NCBI RefSeq assembly: GCF_002150765.1
Contig: NZ_MUYM01000035.1
Location: forward strand, 1 to 64,000
DNA from: Lentzea kentuckyensis
GTDB lineage: Bacteria > Actinomycetota > Actinomycetes > Mycobacteriales > Pseudonocardiaceae
Reading direction: 5' to 3'
DNA: 64,000 bases
The notes under the pieces are model-generated. The model was not told the origin of the DNA. It saw only the letters and a program-made list of their open reading frames with translations, and did not search any database. Shown piece by piece: positions 33,970-41,261 of the stretch. A program made the position numbers and the translations under genes. Numbering within the stretch: the stretch's first letter is position 1; every line of letters begins with the position of its first letter.

Positions 33970-35826
33970 ATGACACACCGCGAAGCGGACAGACGGAAGT
34001 TCCGCCTGATCGCCACGATTTCGGCGGTGGCTGTGGTCGCCGCGGGTACCGCCACCGTGGCCCTGGCTGCCAAGAACGGCGACCCGGCGCCGGTCGGCGC
34101 GTTCGTGCCCATCGAGAAGGTCGCCTCCAACGTGGTCAACCCGAAGGTGCAGAAGGCCGGCTCCAGCGGGACGTTCTCGGTGGACTGCGGCACGAACGAG
34201 AACGGCAAGTTCAGCGCCGACAACCCAGTCGCCCAGCCGGGCCTGAAGCACGGCGCCCAGCACGTCCACGACTTCGTCGGCAACCTGTCGATCAGCGCCG
34301 AATCGTCCGACGAGAGCCTCGAGGACTCGGAGACGACCTGCAAGAACGGCGACAAGTCGTCCTACTTCTGGCCCGTCGTGCGGATCAACCCGAAGGCCAA
34401 CGTGAACTCGTCCGGCTCCAGCCCGGACAAGGTCAAGGAGGCGGGCCCGGCCGAGGTCGCCTGCCCGTCGGTCAAGGACCGGTTGCCCGCGGTGCCCCAG
34501 CAGGCCAAAGACGAGGTCAACAGGAACCTCGAGCTGCTGGACAAGCAGGTCAAGGAAGCCAACGACCGGGTGGCGCGCGACGAGAACCCCGGCGACCCCA
34601 ACTTCGTGAACAACGCGATCCTCGGCCCGCTGCGCAGCAAGCGGGTGGCGACGCTGGACCGGATCTCGATCGCCATCGGCCGTTCCGCGAAGAAGCCGAA
34701 CCTGACCTCGCTCGTGGACTGCGACGTGCGCTTCGGTCACGGCGGCGCCGGCCACGGTGACCACAACCAGGCTCCGCGCAAGTTCTCCGGCCAGCCCCTG
34801 GCCCAGCAGGCTCAGGGCCAGCAGCGGGACGGCGCCACGCCGACGGTCAAGTGCCCCTCGGTGCGCGGTGAGCTGCCCGGCGTGCCGGACCAGGCGGTCG
34901 ACGAGGTGGACCGCAACCTGGCGTTGCTGGACAAGCAGATCGCCGAGGCCAACCAGCGGATCGTGACCACCAAGGGCCAGGGCGGGCCGAACTTCATCAA
35001 CAACGCGATTCTCGGGCCGCTGAAGGACAAGCGGGTCGCGACGATCGACCGGATCGCCATCGCGATCGGCCGCAACGGCCAGAAGCCGCAGGGGCTGGAA
35101 CGCCTCGCGCCGTGTGCTCTCAACGAGGACGGCGGCAACAACGGCGGTGGCAACAACAACGGCGGTAACAACGGGAACGGCAACAACAACGGCGGGAACA
35201 ACAACGGCGGTAACAACAACGGGGGCAACAACAACGGTGGCGCCACGCCGCCCCTCGCCGCTCCCTCCGGCAAGGACCTGGAGCTCGTCGGCAACAACGG
35301 CAAGATCGTCCAGCCGGCCCAGGTGAAGATCGAGTACCTCGGCAACGCGACCAGCAAGGTCACCGCCATGCCGAAGTTCCTGAAGATGGTCGTCGGTGAC
35401 GCGAAGCCGACCAGCCGCGGCCCCGCCAACGCCCGCAACACGTGGACCTGCAGCGGGTTCGAGGACCGGCTGTCGGACAAGTACGTGATCTGCCCGAACG
35501 GCAGCAAGGTCACGCGCGTGCACAACTTCGCCGGTTGCTGGGACGGCAAGAACACCGACAGCGCCAACCACCGCGACCACGTCGCGTTCGCGGACAAGCA
35601 GAGCGGCGCGTGCCCGAAGGGCTTCAAGGCCATCCCGCAGCTGCGGATCAGCATCTCCTACAACATCCCGCGGGACGTCCAGGAGAAGGGCCAGTACCAG
35701 CTCGACGCGTTCCCAGAGGAGAACCACAACCCGTTCTCGGACCACAACGACTTCGCCAACGTCAACTCCGAGCAGACGATGGCGCAGATCGCGAAGTGCG
35801 TGAACGAAGGGCGTAAGTGCTCCTGA
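33970..35826 (+). CDS. Secreted/anchored DUF1996 protein split by two copies of an unknown repeat
   Basis: 618 residues starting at ATG 33970 with GGAGG four bases upstream. N-terminal membrane segment or signal (LIATISAVAVVAAGTATVALA). The DUF1996 domain starts at about 45 (KHGAQHVHDFVGN, SSYFWPVVRIN) and finishes only at 440-618 (NTWTCSGFED, CPNGSKVTRVHNFAGCWDG, NHRDHVAF). Between lie two copies of a roughly 92-residue repeat (about 162-254 and 290-383), each with CPSV-(4)-LP-VP, LDKQ-EAN-R, NNAILGPL--KRVAT-DRI-IAIGR and a closing Cys, then an Asn/Gly-rich linker. DUF1996 proteins are linked to cell-wall or fungal glycan processes, but no activity is assigned. Nothing in the repeat is recognised. 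Confidence 0.85.
   Translation: MTHREADRRKFRLIATISAVAVVAAGTATVALAAKNGDPAPVGAFVPIEKVASNVVNPKVQKAGSSGTFSVDCGTNENGKFSADNPVAQPGLKHGAQHVHDFVGNLSISAESSDESLEDSETTCKNGDKSSYFWPVVRINPKANVNSSGSSPDKVKEAGPAEVACPSVKDRLPAVPQQAKDEVNRNLELLDKQVKEANDRVARDENPGDPNFVNNAILGPLRSKRVATLDRISIAIGRSAKKPNLTSLVDCDVRFGHGGAGHGDHNQAPRKFSGQPLAQQAQGQQRDGATPTVKCPSVRGELPGVPDQAVDEVDRNLALLDKQIAEANQRIVTTKGQGGPNFINNAILGPLKDKRVATIDRIAIAIGRNGQKPQGLERLAPCALNEDGGNNGGGNNNGGNNGNGNNNGGNNNGGNNNGGNNNGGATPPLAAPSGKDLELVGNNGKIVQPAQVKIEYLGNATSKVTAMPKFLKMVVGDAKPTSRGPANARNTWTCSGFEDRLSDKYVICPNGSKVTRVHNFAGCWDGKNTDSANHRDHVAFADKQSGACPKGFKAIPQLRISISYNIPRDVQEKGQYQLDAFPEENHNPFSDHNDFANVNSEQTMAQIAKCVNEGRKCS
35131..35240 (+). repeat. Coding low-complexity GGCAACAAC-type repeat (Asn/Gly linker)
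   Basis: About twelve imperfect nine-base units of GGC(G)GGTAACAAC type, in frame in the DUF1996 gene, encoding a flexible NNGG linker between the inserted repeats and the last DUF1996 part. Likely to vary in length between strains. Confidence 0.8.
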
Positions 35827-35834
35827 ACGTCGTG

Positions 35835-35866
35835 AGGTGGCGGTGCGCTGCTCCGCACCGCCACCT
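35835..35866 (+). terminator. Strong 13-bp hairpin terminator after the DUF1996 gene
   Basis: AGGTGGCGGTGCG (35835-35847) pairs perfectly with CGCACCGCCACCT (35854-35866), loop CTGCTC, eight bases after the stop. A second hairpin follows at 35874. Confidence 0.8.
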
Positions 35867-35873
35867 TGACGCA

Positions 35874-35901
35874 CCGGTGCTCACCGAGAGGTGAGCACCG
35901 G
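35874..35901 (-). terminator. 12-bp hairpin overlapping the cstA stop codon
   Basis: CCGGTGCTCACC and GGTGAGCACCGG pair perfectly around GAGA and contain the last codons and TGA of cstA (35881-35883). Together with the 35835 hairpin it insulates two converging genes. Confidence 0.65.
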
Positions 35902-37968
35902 CGTGTCCAGAGTCGATGCCACGTAAGGCGTCTCGGTGGACGGCGGCGGCGTCCGGCCGAGGAGAGCCCTGCGCCACACCCGCATCGCGTCGAGGATCAC
36001 CACGATCACCAGCAACGCGAACACCGCGGCCAGCACGCCGTCCACAGTGGAGTTGGTGATGATCGCCTCCATCTGGTCGGTGTTCTTCGCGGGCGCCAGC
36101 AGCTTGCCCTGCGCGAGCGCGTCCGCGTACTTCTCCCGTTGCGCGAAGAAGCCGAGCTTCGGGTCGGCGCTGAACACCTTCTGCCAGCTGGCCGTCAGCG
36201 TCACCGCCACGTCCCACGCCAGCGGCACGCCGGTGACCCACGCCCATTTGACCCGGCCGCTCTTGATCAGCAGCGTGGTGCACACCGTCAACGCGATGGC
36301 CGCCAGCAGCTGGTTCGCGATGCCGAACAACGGGAACAGCTGGTTGATCCCGCCCAGTGGGTCGCTGACGCCGGCGTAGAGGAAGTAGCCCCACGCGAGC
36401 ACCACGGCGGCGCTGCAGATCCACAGCCCCGGCCGCCAGGACACCCGCGCGAACGGCTTCCACACGTTGCCGAGGCCGTCCTGCAGCATGAACCGGCCGA
36501 CCCTGGTGCCCGCGTCCACCGTGGTGAGGATGAACAGCGCCTCGAACATGATCGCGAAGTGGTACCAGAAGGCCTTCATCGCGTCACCGCCGAGGAACTC
36601 CGAGAAGATCTCGGACATGCCCACCGCGAACGTGGGCGCGCCACCGGTGCGGGCGACGAGCGTGCTCTCCTGCACCGCGGCCGCGGCGGCCTGCAGTTCG
36701 GCGGGAGTGATGGTGAAGCCGAGGTTGCTGACGGCCTGCGCCGCCGACTGCGCGGTCGTACCCACGACACCGGCGGGAGCGTTCATCGCGAAGTAGATGC
36801 CGGGGTCCAGCATGCACGCGGCGATCAGCGCCATCACCGCGACGAACGACTCGGCGAGCATCGCGCCGTAGCCGATGAGGCGGACCTGGGACTCCTTCTG
36901 GATCAGCTTCGGGGTGGTGCCCGACGCGATCAGGGAGTGGAAGCCGGACAGGGCGCCGCACGCGATCGTGATGAACACGAACGGGAACAGGGACCCGGCG
37001 AACACCGGCCCGGTGCCGCTGAAGGCGAACTCGGTGAACGCCTCGGTGCGCAGCACGGGCGCGGTGACGAAGACGCCCACCGCGAGCAGCACGATCGTGC
37101 CGATCTTCATGAACGTGGACAGGTAGTCGCGCGGCGCGAGCAGCATCCACACCGGCAGCACGGACGCGACGAACCCGTAGCCCACCAGCCACAGCACGAG
37201 CGTCTTCGGTTCGAGGGTGAAGAACCCGGCCCAGCTGGAAGTCTGGACCCAGCCACCCGCGACGATGGCGGCGATCAGCAGGACGACGCCGATGACGCTC
37301 GTCTCCGCCACCCGGCCGGGCCGGAAGATCCTCAGGTAGAAACCCATGAACAGCGCGATGGGGATGGTCATGGCGATCGAGAACGTGCCCCACGGCGACT
37401 TCGCCAGCGCGTTCACCACGACCAGCGCCAGCACGGCCAGCAGAATGATCATGATGGCGAACACGCCCACCAGTGCCGCGGCGCCGCCGATCGGGCCGAT
37501 CTCGTCGCGGGCCATCTGCCCCAGGCTCTTGCCGTCGCGCCGCATCGAGAAGAACAGCGTGACCATGTCCTGCACGGCCCCGGCGAAGATCACGCCGACG
37601 ATGATCCAGATCGTGCCGGGCAGGTAGCCCATCTGCGCGGCCAGCACCGGACCGACCAGCGGCCCGGCGCCCGCGATCGCGGCGAAGTGGTGTCCGAAGA
37701 GGACTCGGCGGTCGGTGGGCTGGAAGTCCACGCCGTCGTCGAGCCGTTCCGCCGGGGTGGCACGGGTGTCGTCCACCTTCAGCACCCGCTTGGTGATGAA
37801 GCGGGCGTAGAAGCGGTAGGCGATCGCGTACGAGCCGAGCGCCGCGGCCACCAGCCACACCGCGGACACGTTCTCGCCCCTGGACAGCGCGAGCACCGCC
37901 CAGGCGACCGCTCCCACGGCGGCGACGACCGTCCACACCAGGACTGATCGCAACCTGGTCTTGTTCAT
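35881..37968 (-). CDS. cstA: Carbon starvation protein A family transporter (pyruvate/peptide uptake)
   Basis: 695 residues, normal for CstA, with about 16 hydrophobic segments. Family landmarks include FGHHFAAIAGAGPLVGPVLAAQMGY near residue 90, QDMVTLFFSMRRDGKSLGQM, CGALSGFHSLIASGTTPKLI and the C-terminal GGINQLFPLFGIANQLLAAIAL. CstA proteins import pyruvate or peptides when preferred carbon is exhausted. ATG 37968 follows AAGGAG. It lies 83 bases after a coupled pair of small genes on the same strand, which may be co-transcribed. The companion small YbdD-type protein usual next to cstA is not seen. Confidence 0.93.
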   Translation of the reverse strand: MNKTRLRSVLVWTVVAAVGAVAWAVLALSRGENVSAVWLVAAALGSYAIAYRFYARFITKRVLKVDDTRATPAERLDDGVDFQPTDRRVLFGHHFAAIAGAGPLVGPVLAAQMGYLPGTIWIIVGVIFAGAVQDMVTLFFSMRRDGKSLGQMARDEIGPIGGAAALVGVFAIMIILLAVLALVVVNALAKSPWGTFSIAMTIPIALFMGFYLRIFRPGRVAETSVIGVVLLIAAIVAGGWVQTSSWAGFFTLEPKTLVLWLVGYGFVASVLPVWMLLAPRDYLSTFMKIGTIVLLAVGVFVTAPVLRTEAFTEFAFSGTGPVFAGSLFPFVFITIACGALSGFHSLIASGTTPKLIQKESQVRLIGYGAMLAESFVAVMALIAACMLDPGIYFAMNAPAGVVGTTAQSAAQAVSNLGFTITPAELQAAAAAVQESTLVARTGGAPTFAVGMSEIFSEFLGGDAMKAFWYHFAIMFEALFILTTVDAGTRVGRFMLQDGLGNVWKPFARVSWRPGLWICSAAVVLAWGYFLYAGVSDPLGGINQLFPLFGIANQLLAAIALTVCTTLLIKSGRVKWAWVTGVPLAWDVAVTLTASWQKVFSADPKLGFFAQREKYADALAQGKLLAPAKNTDQMEAIITNSTVDGVLAAVFALLVIVVILDAMRVWRRALLGRTPPPSTETPYVASTLDTPVLTSR

Positions 37969-38051
37969 GGAACTCCTTGTCAGCGTTGAAAAGGGTGCGC
38001 GGAACCGCCCGGCGCGCCCAGAGCGAGCCGGTTCGGCGGGGTGGTGTCAGG

Positions 38052-38381
38052 TCAGGCCGGTGGCAGGCGTCCCATACAGGCGCGCAGGCCGGCGTCCGGT
38101 GGCAGGTCGGTGGTGAACCAGCGCACCGGGCCGATGCGGCGGCAGCTCACCGTGACGTCGCGGGCGGCCAGGTGGGCCCAGGCGGTGGGGTGGGCGTACA
38201 CGGCGCCGTGCGGTGTCGCGTCGACCGCTCGCAGGCCTCGGTGGAGCCGGCCGCGGGGCAGGGCGCGCACGGAGAACTCGCCGGAGTCGGCGCAGCACAG
38301 TCCGGTGACGTGCCAGTCGACCACGACGACCTCGTGTGGACGGAGTGCGTTGCGCGCCAACGTGTCCAGCAGGAACGTCAC
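38052..38381 (-). CDS. 109-residue hypothetical protein coupled to the DUF3311 gene
   Basis: GTG start overlapping the DUF3311 stop (GTGA), ending 83 bases before cstA. No signal or membrane segment; contains VVVVDWHVTGLCCADSG and several Arg-rich stretches. I do not recognise the family. The tight coupling to a transporter-linked membrane protein and the position before cstA favour a real gene related to carbon uptake, but codon bias alone would not exclude a spurious frame. Confidence 0.55.
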   Translation of the reverse strand: MTFLLDTLARNALRPHEVVVVDWHVTGLCCADSGEFSVRALPRGRLHRGLRAVDATPHGAVYAHPTAWAHLAARDVTVSCRRIGPVRWFTTDLPPDAGLRACMGRLPPA

Positions 38382-38575
38382 GGGGTCTCCCGGTGCAGCC
38401 GCAATGCCACGGACAGGCACAGGACGGTTACCAACAGGCAGCCGAACTGGTACCAGTAGAAGAAGGGCACGCCGGCCAGGCGAGGTTCGGCTCGTGCGTA
38501 CAGCGGCACCGCCATCGCCGTGAGGCAGGGCAGCACCAGCAGGATCACCGTGAGCGCGGGCCGCGAACGTCGCAC
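38378..38575 (-). CDS. DUF3311-family small membrane protein
   Basis: About 65 residues with two transmembrane helices (ALTVILLVLPCLTAMAVPLY and PFFYWYQFGCLLVTVLCLSV). The motif EPRLAGVPFFYWYQ is typical of DUF3311 proteins, which usually sit directly before a solute:sodium symporter gene and are thought to be its small partner. Here the symporter is encoded divergently just upstream. GTG 38575 is preferred because AGGAGGAGG then has proper spacing; GTG 38584 is also possible. Confidence 0.8.
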   Translation of the reverse strand: MRRSRPALTVILLVLPCLTAMAVPLYARAEPRLAGVPFFYWYQFGCLLVTVLCLSVALRLHRETP

Positions 38576-38698
38576 CGGGCGCACCTCCTCCTGAGCGGGT
38601 GTTTCCTATGAGTTGCGCGAGTGACGCGTTCGGTTTACCGGGACGCGGACTTTTTTCGTCGCGTATGTTGCGCCGGTGCCCGACGAGGAGGACGAGTC

Positions 38699-40180
38699 GT
38701 GACCGGAGTCGACGTGCCCGCGCTGCTGACGTTCGCGGCCGTGCTCGTGCTGACCTCCGCGGTGGCGGTGGCGGCCCGCCGCTTCTACCGCGCCGACGTG
38801 CTGCCGACGCCGACGGACTGGGCGGTGGCGGGGCGCCGGTTCGGCACCATCACCACCTGGTTCCTGATGGGCGGCACGATCTACACGGCGTACACGTTCG
38901 TCGCCGTGCCGGGCGTGGTCTACGCCGAGGGCGCGATCGGGTTCTTCGCGCTGCCGTACACGATCATCGTGTACCCGCTGGCGTTCTGGCTGCTGCCCAG
39001 GCTGTGGCGGGAGGCACGCGACGTCGGCGCGGTCACGATCGCGGACGTGGTGCGGGTGCGGTACGACTCGCCCGGCCTGGCGCTCGCCGTGGCGTTGACG
39101 GGGATTCTCGTGACCATGCCGTACGTGGCCCTGCAACTGCTGGGGATCCGCACGGTGCTGACCGTCCTCGGCGTCTACCCGGCGGGCGTGACCGGTGACG
39201 TGATCCTCGGCGTGGTGTTCGCGGTGCTGGCGGTGGCCACGTACCGCAACGGACTGCGCGCGGCGGCGGTGATCGGGTTCCTCAAGGGCGTGCTGGTGTT
39301 CGCGGCGATCGTCGTGATCATGGTGCTGCTGGGGCCGCCCGACCGCCTGTTCGCCGAGGCGGAGAGGCGGTCGACCGGTCCGCCGGACCTGGTGTCGGCG
39401 GGCGTCGACGGCGGGGTGGTCACCACGCACCTCGATCCCGGCCTGTCGACCGCGTACGTGACCCTCGCGGTCGGCTCCGCGCTGGCGTTGCTGATGTACC
39501 CGCACGTGCTGACGGCGGCGTTCGCCGCGCGCGGTGAGCAGGTGCTGCGGCGCAACTCCGTGGCACTGCTGGGCTGGACGGCGTTGCTCGGCCTGTTCGC
39601 GTTGCTCGGGGTGGCCGCGCACGCGCTGGGGGTGGTCGTCGCGCAGGGCAGGGCCGAGCTGGCCGTGCCGACGATGATCACACAGCTCATGCCGGGCTGG
39701 GCGGCGGGCGCGGTCTTCGGCGCGCTGGCGATCGGTGCGCTCGTGCCGGCGTCGATCATGTCGGTCGCCGCGGCGATGTTGTTCACCCGCAACGTCTACG
39801 TGGAGTACGTGAACCCGAACACGACTCCGAAGCAGCAGACGTCGATCGCGCGGTTCGTGTCGTTGCTGGTGAAGTTCGGCGCACTCGGGTTCGCGCTGCT
39901 GCTCGCCGCGCAGGACACGATCAACCTGCAGCTGCTCGGCGGGGTGTGGGTGCTGCAGACGTTCCCCGCGGTGGTGCTCGGCGCGTTGACGCGGAGGCTG
40001 TCGCCCGCGGGCATGCTGGTGGGCTGGGCGGTCGGGATGCTGACGGGCACCCTCCTGGTGACCTCCGGCGGGTTCTCGTCGGTCGTGGTCGTCGGCGGGT
40101 TCCAGATCTACGCGGCGGTGATCGCCCTCGCGGCGAACCTGGCGGTCGCGTTCGCGGTGAGCGCGGTGTGGCGGCGGTGA
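38699..40180 (+). CDS. Sodium:solute symporter (SSS) family transporter
   Basis: 493 residues, about 13 transmembrane helices, similar to actinobacterial SSS permeases paired with DUF3311. Helix 1 is LLTFAAVLVLTSAVAVAARR; TDWAVAGRRFGTITTWFLMGGTIYTAYTF and a sodium-site-like region MIT...GALAIGALVPASIMSVAAAML match the LeuT-fold pattern. GTG 38699 has GAGGAG just upstream; the frame is open from 38621. The stop overlaps the GTG of an ECF sigma gene, so transporter and sigma factor are translated together. Substrate unknown; monocarboxylates are plausible given the neighbouring cstA. Confidence 0.88.
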   Translation: MTGVDVPALLTFAAVLVLTSAVAVAARRFYRADVLPTPTDWAVAGRRFGTITTWFLMGGTIYTAYTFVAVPGVVYAEGAIGFFALPYTIIVYPLAFWLLPRLWREARDVGAVTIADVVRVRYDSPGLALAVALTGILVTMPYVALQLLGIRTVLTVLGVYPAGVTGDVILGVVFAVLAVATYRNGLRAAAVIGFLKGVLVFAAIVVIMVLLGPPDRLFAEAERRSTGPPDLVSAGVDGGVVTTHLDPGLSTAYVTLAVGSALALLMYPHVLTAAFAARGEQVLRRNSVALLGWTALLGLFALLGVAAHALGVVVAQGRAELAVPTMITQLMPGWAAGAVFGALAIGALVPASIMSVAAAMLFTRNVYVEYVNPNTTPKQQTSIARFVSLLVKFGALGFALLLAAQDTINLQLLGGVWVLQTFPAVVLGALTRRLSPAGMLVGWAVGMLTGTLLVTSGGFSSVVVVGGFQIYAAVIALAANLAVAFAVSAVWRR

Positions 40181-40719
40181 GCGACGACCTGCCGGACACC
40201 GTCGAGGCGCTCGCCGCCCGTGACGCCGACCGGGAGGCCGCGCTGGCCGGCCTGTTCCACCGGCACCACCTCGAACTGGTGCGGCTCGCCACCCTGCTCG
40301 GGGCGGAGTCCGACGCCGAGGACGTGGTGGCCGACGCGTTCTGCGAGCTGCACCGGGGCTGGAAGCGACTGCGCTCGGAGCAGGCGGCGCTACCCTATTT
40401 GCGTGCGGTCATCGTGAACCGGGTCCGGATGCGCGTCCGGCACCTGCAGGTCGTGCGCAAGCACGTCGAGTGGGTGCGGGAGGACGTGGCGTCCGCCGAG
40501 TCCCAGGCCATGGTGCGCGACGACCAGCGCGCGTTGGTGGCGGCGTTGCGCGACCTGCCGGAACGGCAGCGCGAGGCGCTGGTGCTGAGATACTGGCTGG
40601 GGCTGAAGGAGGCCGAGATCGCCGAGGCGATGGGCATCAGCGCCGGCGCGGTCAAGGCGCACACCGCGCGCGGCATGGCGAAACTGGGCAAGACGCTGGA
40701 GGCGCAGGATGACGACTAG
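40177..40719 (+). CDS. ECF-type RNA polymerase sigma factor (SigE/SigM-like)
   Basis: 180 residues. Sigma-70 region 2 (ALAGLFHRHHLELVRLATLLG...DAEDVVADAFCELHRGWKRL) and region 4 (LRDLPERQREALVLRYWLGLKEAEIAEAMGISAGAVKAHTARGM) are both present. GTG 40177 overlaps the symporter stop (GTGA). Followed, with an 11-base overlap, by a gene for a small single-pass membrane protein that looks like its anti-sigma partner. The coupling to a transporter suggests that this sigma factor responds to a membrane or nutrient signal. Confidence 0.9.
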   Translation: MSDDLPDTVEALAARDADREAALAGLFHRHHLELVRLATLLGAESDAEDVVADAFCELHRGWKRLRSEQAALPYLRAVIVNRVRMRVRHLQVVRKHVEWVREDVASAESQAMVRDDQRALVAALRDLPERQREALVLRYWLGLKEAEIAEAMGISAGAVKAHTARGMAKLGKTLEAQDDD

Positions 40720-40954
40720 CGAGCAACGGCTCGAAGCAGCCCTGCGCGGCGTCGCCTCCGAGGTGACGGTGTCGCCCGATGCCTACCGCGAGGTGCGCTC
40801 CCGGTGGCGCCGCAAGGAACGCCGCCGCCGGCTGATCGTCGCGGCACTGGCCACCGCGGTCGTTCTCGCCACCAACGGGATCGCGCTCTGGGCGCTCAAC
40901 GACGCCCGGCCCGACCAGCACATCATCTTCACCGACCCCACCCACGCCCGCTGA
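40709..40954 (+). CDS. Small single-pass membrane protein, likely anti-sigma factor
   Basis: 81 residues. The soluble N-terminus (EQRLEAALRGVASEVTVSPDAYREVRSRWRRKERRRR) and one transmembrane helix (LIVAALATAVVLATNGIALWAL) are followed by a short outside tail. This layout matches small actinobacterial proteins encoded after SigE-type ECF factors. It lacks the zinc-binding HxxxCxxC motif of ZAS anti-sigma factors. The role is inferred from topology and from the 11-base overlap with the sigma gene. Confidence 0.7.
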   Translation: MTTSEQRLEAALRGVASEVTVSPDAYREVRSRWRRKERRRRLIVAALATAVVLATNGIALWALNDARPDQHIIFTDPTHAR

Positions 40955-40972
40955 CCCACCCGCTCGCTCTTC

Positions 40973-41102
40973 GGCGTCTGCAAGTACCACCAACTCATGA
41001 TCAAACCGCCTTCAACTACACCCAACCTGTTCGGCAATCGACGAACAGGTTGGGTGTAGTTGTGCGCCTGTTGATGTTGGGTTGGTGGTACTTGCAGACG
41101 CC
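40973..41102. repeat. MITE-like nested inverted repeat (130 bp)
   Basis: Outer arms begin GGCGTCTGCAAGTACCACCA (40973) and end with its exact inverse at 41102; the first 22 bases of each arm match perfectly and similarity continues for 32. Inside is an independent 20-bp perfect stem, AACTACACCCAACCTGTTCG (41014-41033) with its complement at 41042-41061, loop GCAATCGA. One outer arm recurs at 45725-45761. No transposase is present. Confidence 0.8.
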
Positions 41103-41126
41103 ATCAGCAGCAGGGCGCGAGTGGGA

Positions 41127-41140
41127 TTGAAGCGTTTCAA
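41127..41140 (+). promoter_or_regulatory. LacI-type operator TTGAAGCGTTTCAA
   Basis: Palindromic with arms TTGAA/TTCAA and central CG; 122 bases before the GH78 start. Pairs with the perfect site at 41226. Confidence 0.6.
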
Positions 41141-41225
41141 ATCGCTGTCCGGTTGTGGACAGGCTTGTGTTGTAGGTCTTGACGTGCCTTGGTGTGCCCA
41201 ACACGCTTGCTGTCGCCTCAGGAAT

Positions 41226-41237
41226 TGAAACGTTTCA
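41226..41237 (+). promoter_or_regulatory. LacI-type operator TGAAACGTTTCA
   Basis: Perfect 12-base palindrome 25 bases before the GH78 GTG. The spacing of roughly 99 bases from the 41127 site would allow looping. The regulator is not in the window; a rhamnose-responsive LacI member would make sense. Confidence 0.7.
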
Positions 41238-41261
41238 TCCAGCGACGAAGGTGGAGACGAC

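Larger units (their letters stand above)
40955..41261. other. 307-bp intergenic region with MITE-like repeat and two operators
   Basis: No gene. It contains the nested inverted repeat at 40973-41102 and two operator-like palindromes at 41127 and 41226 before the GH78 gene. Confidence 0.7.

Noticed and set aside
35131..35240. Regular repeat array that might suggest CRISPR or a satellite
   Set aside because: Units are nine bases, in frame and encode an Asn/Gly linker; there are no spacers.
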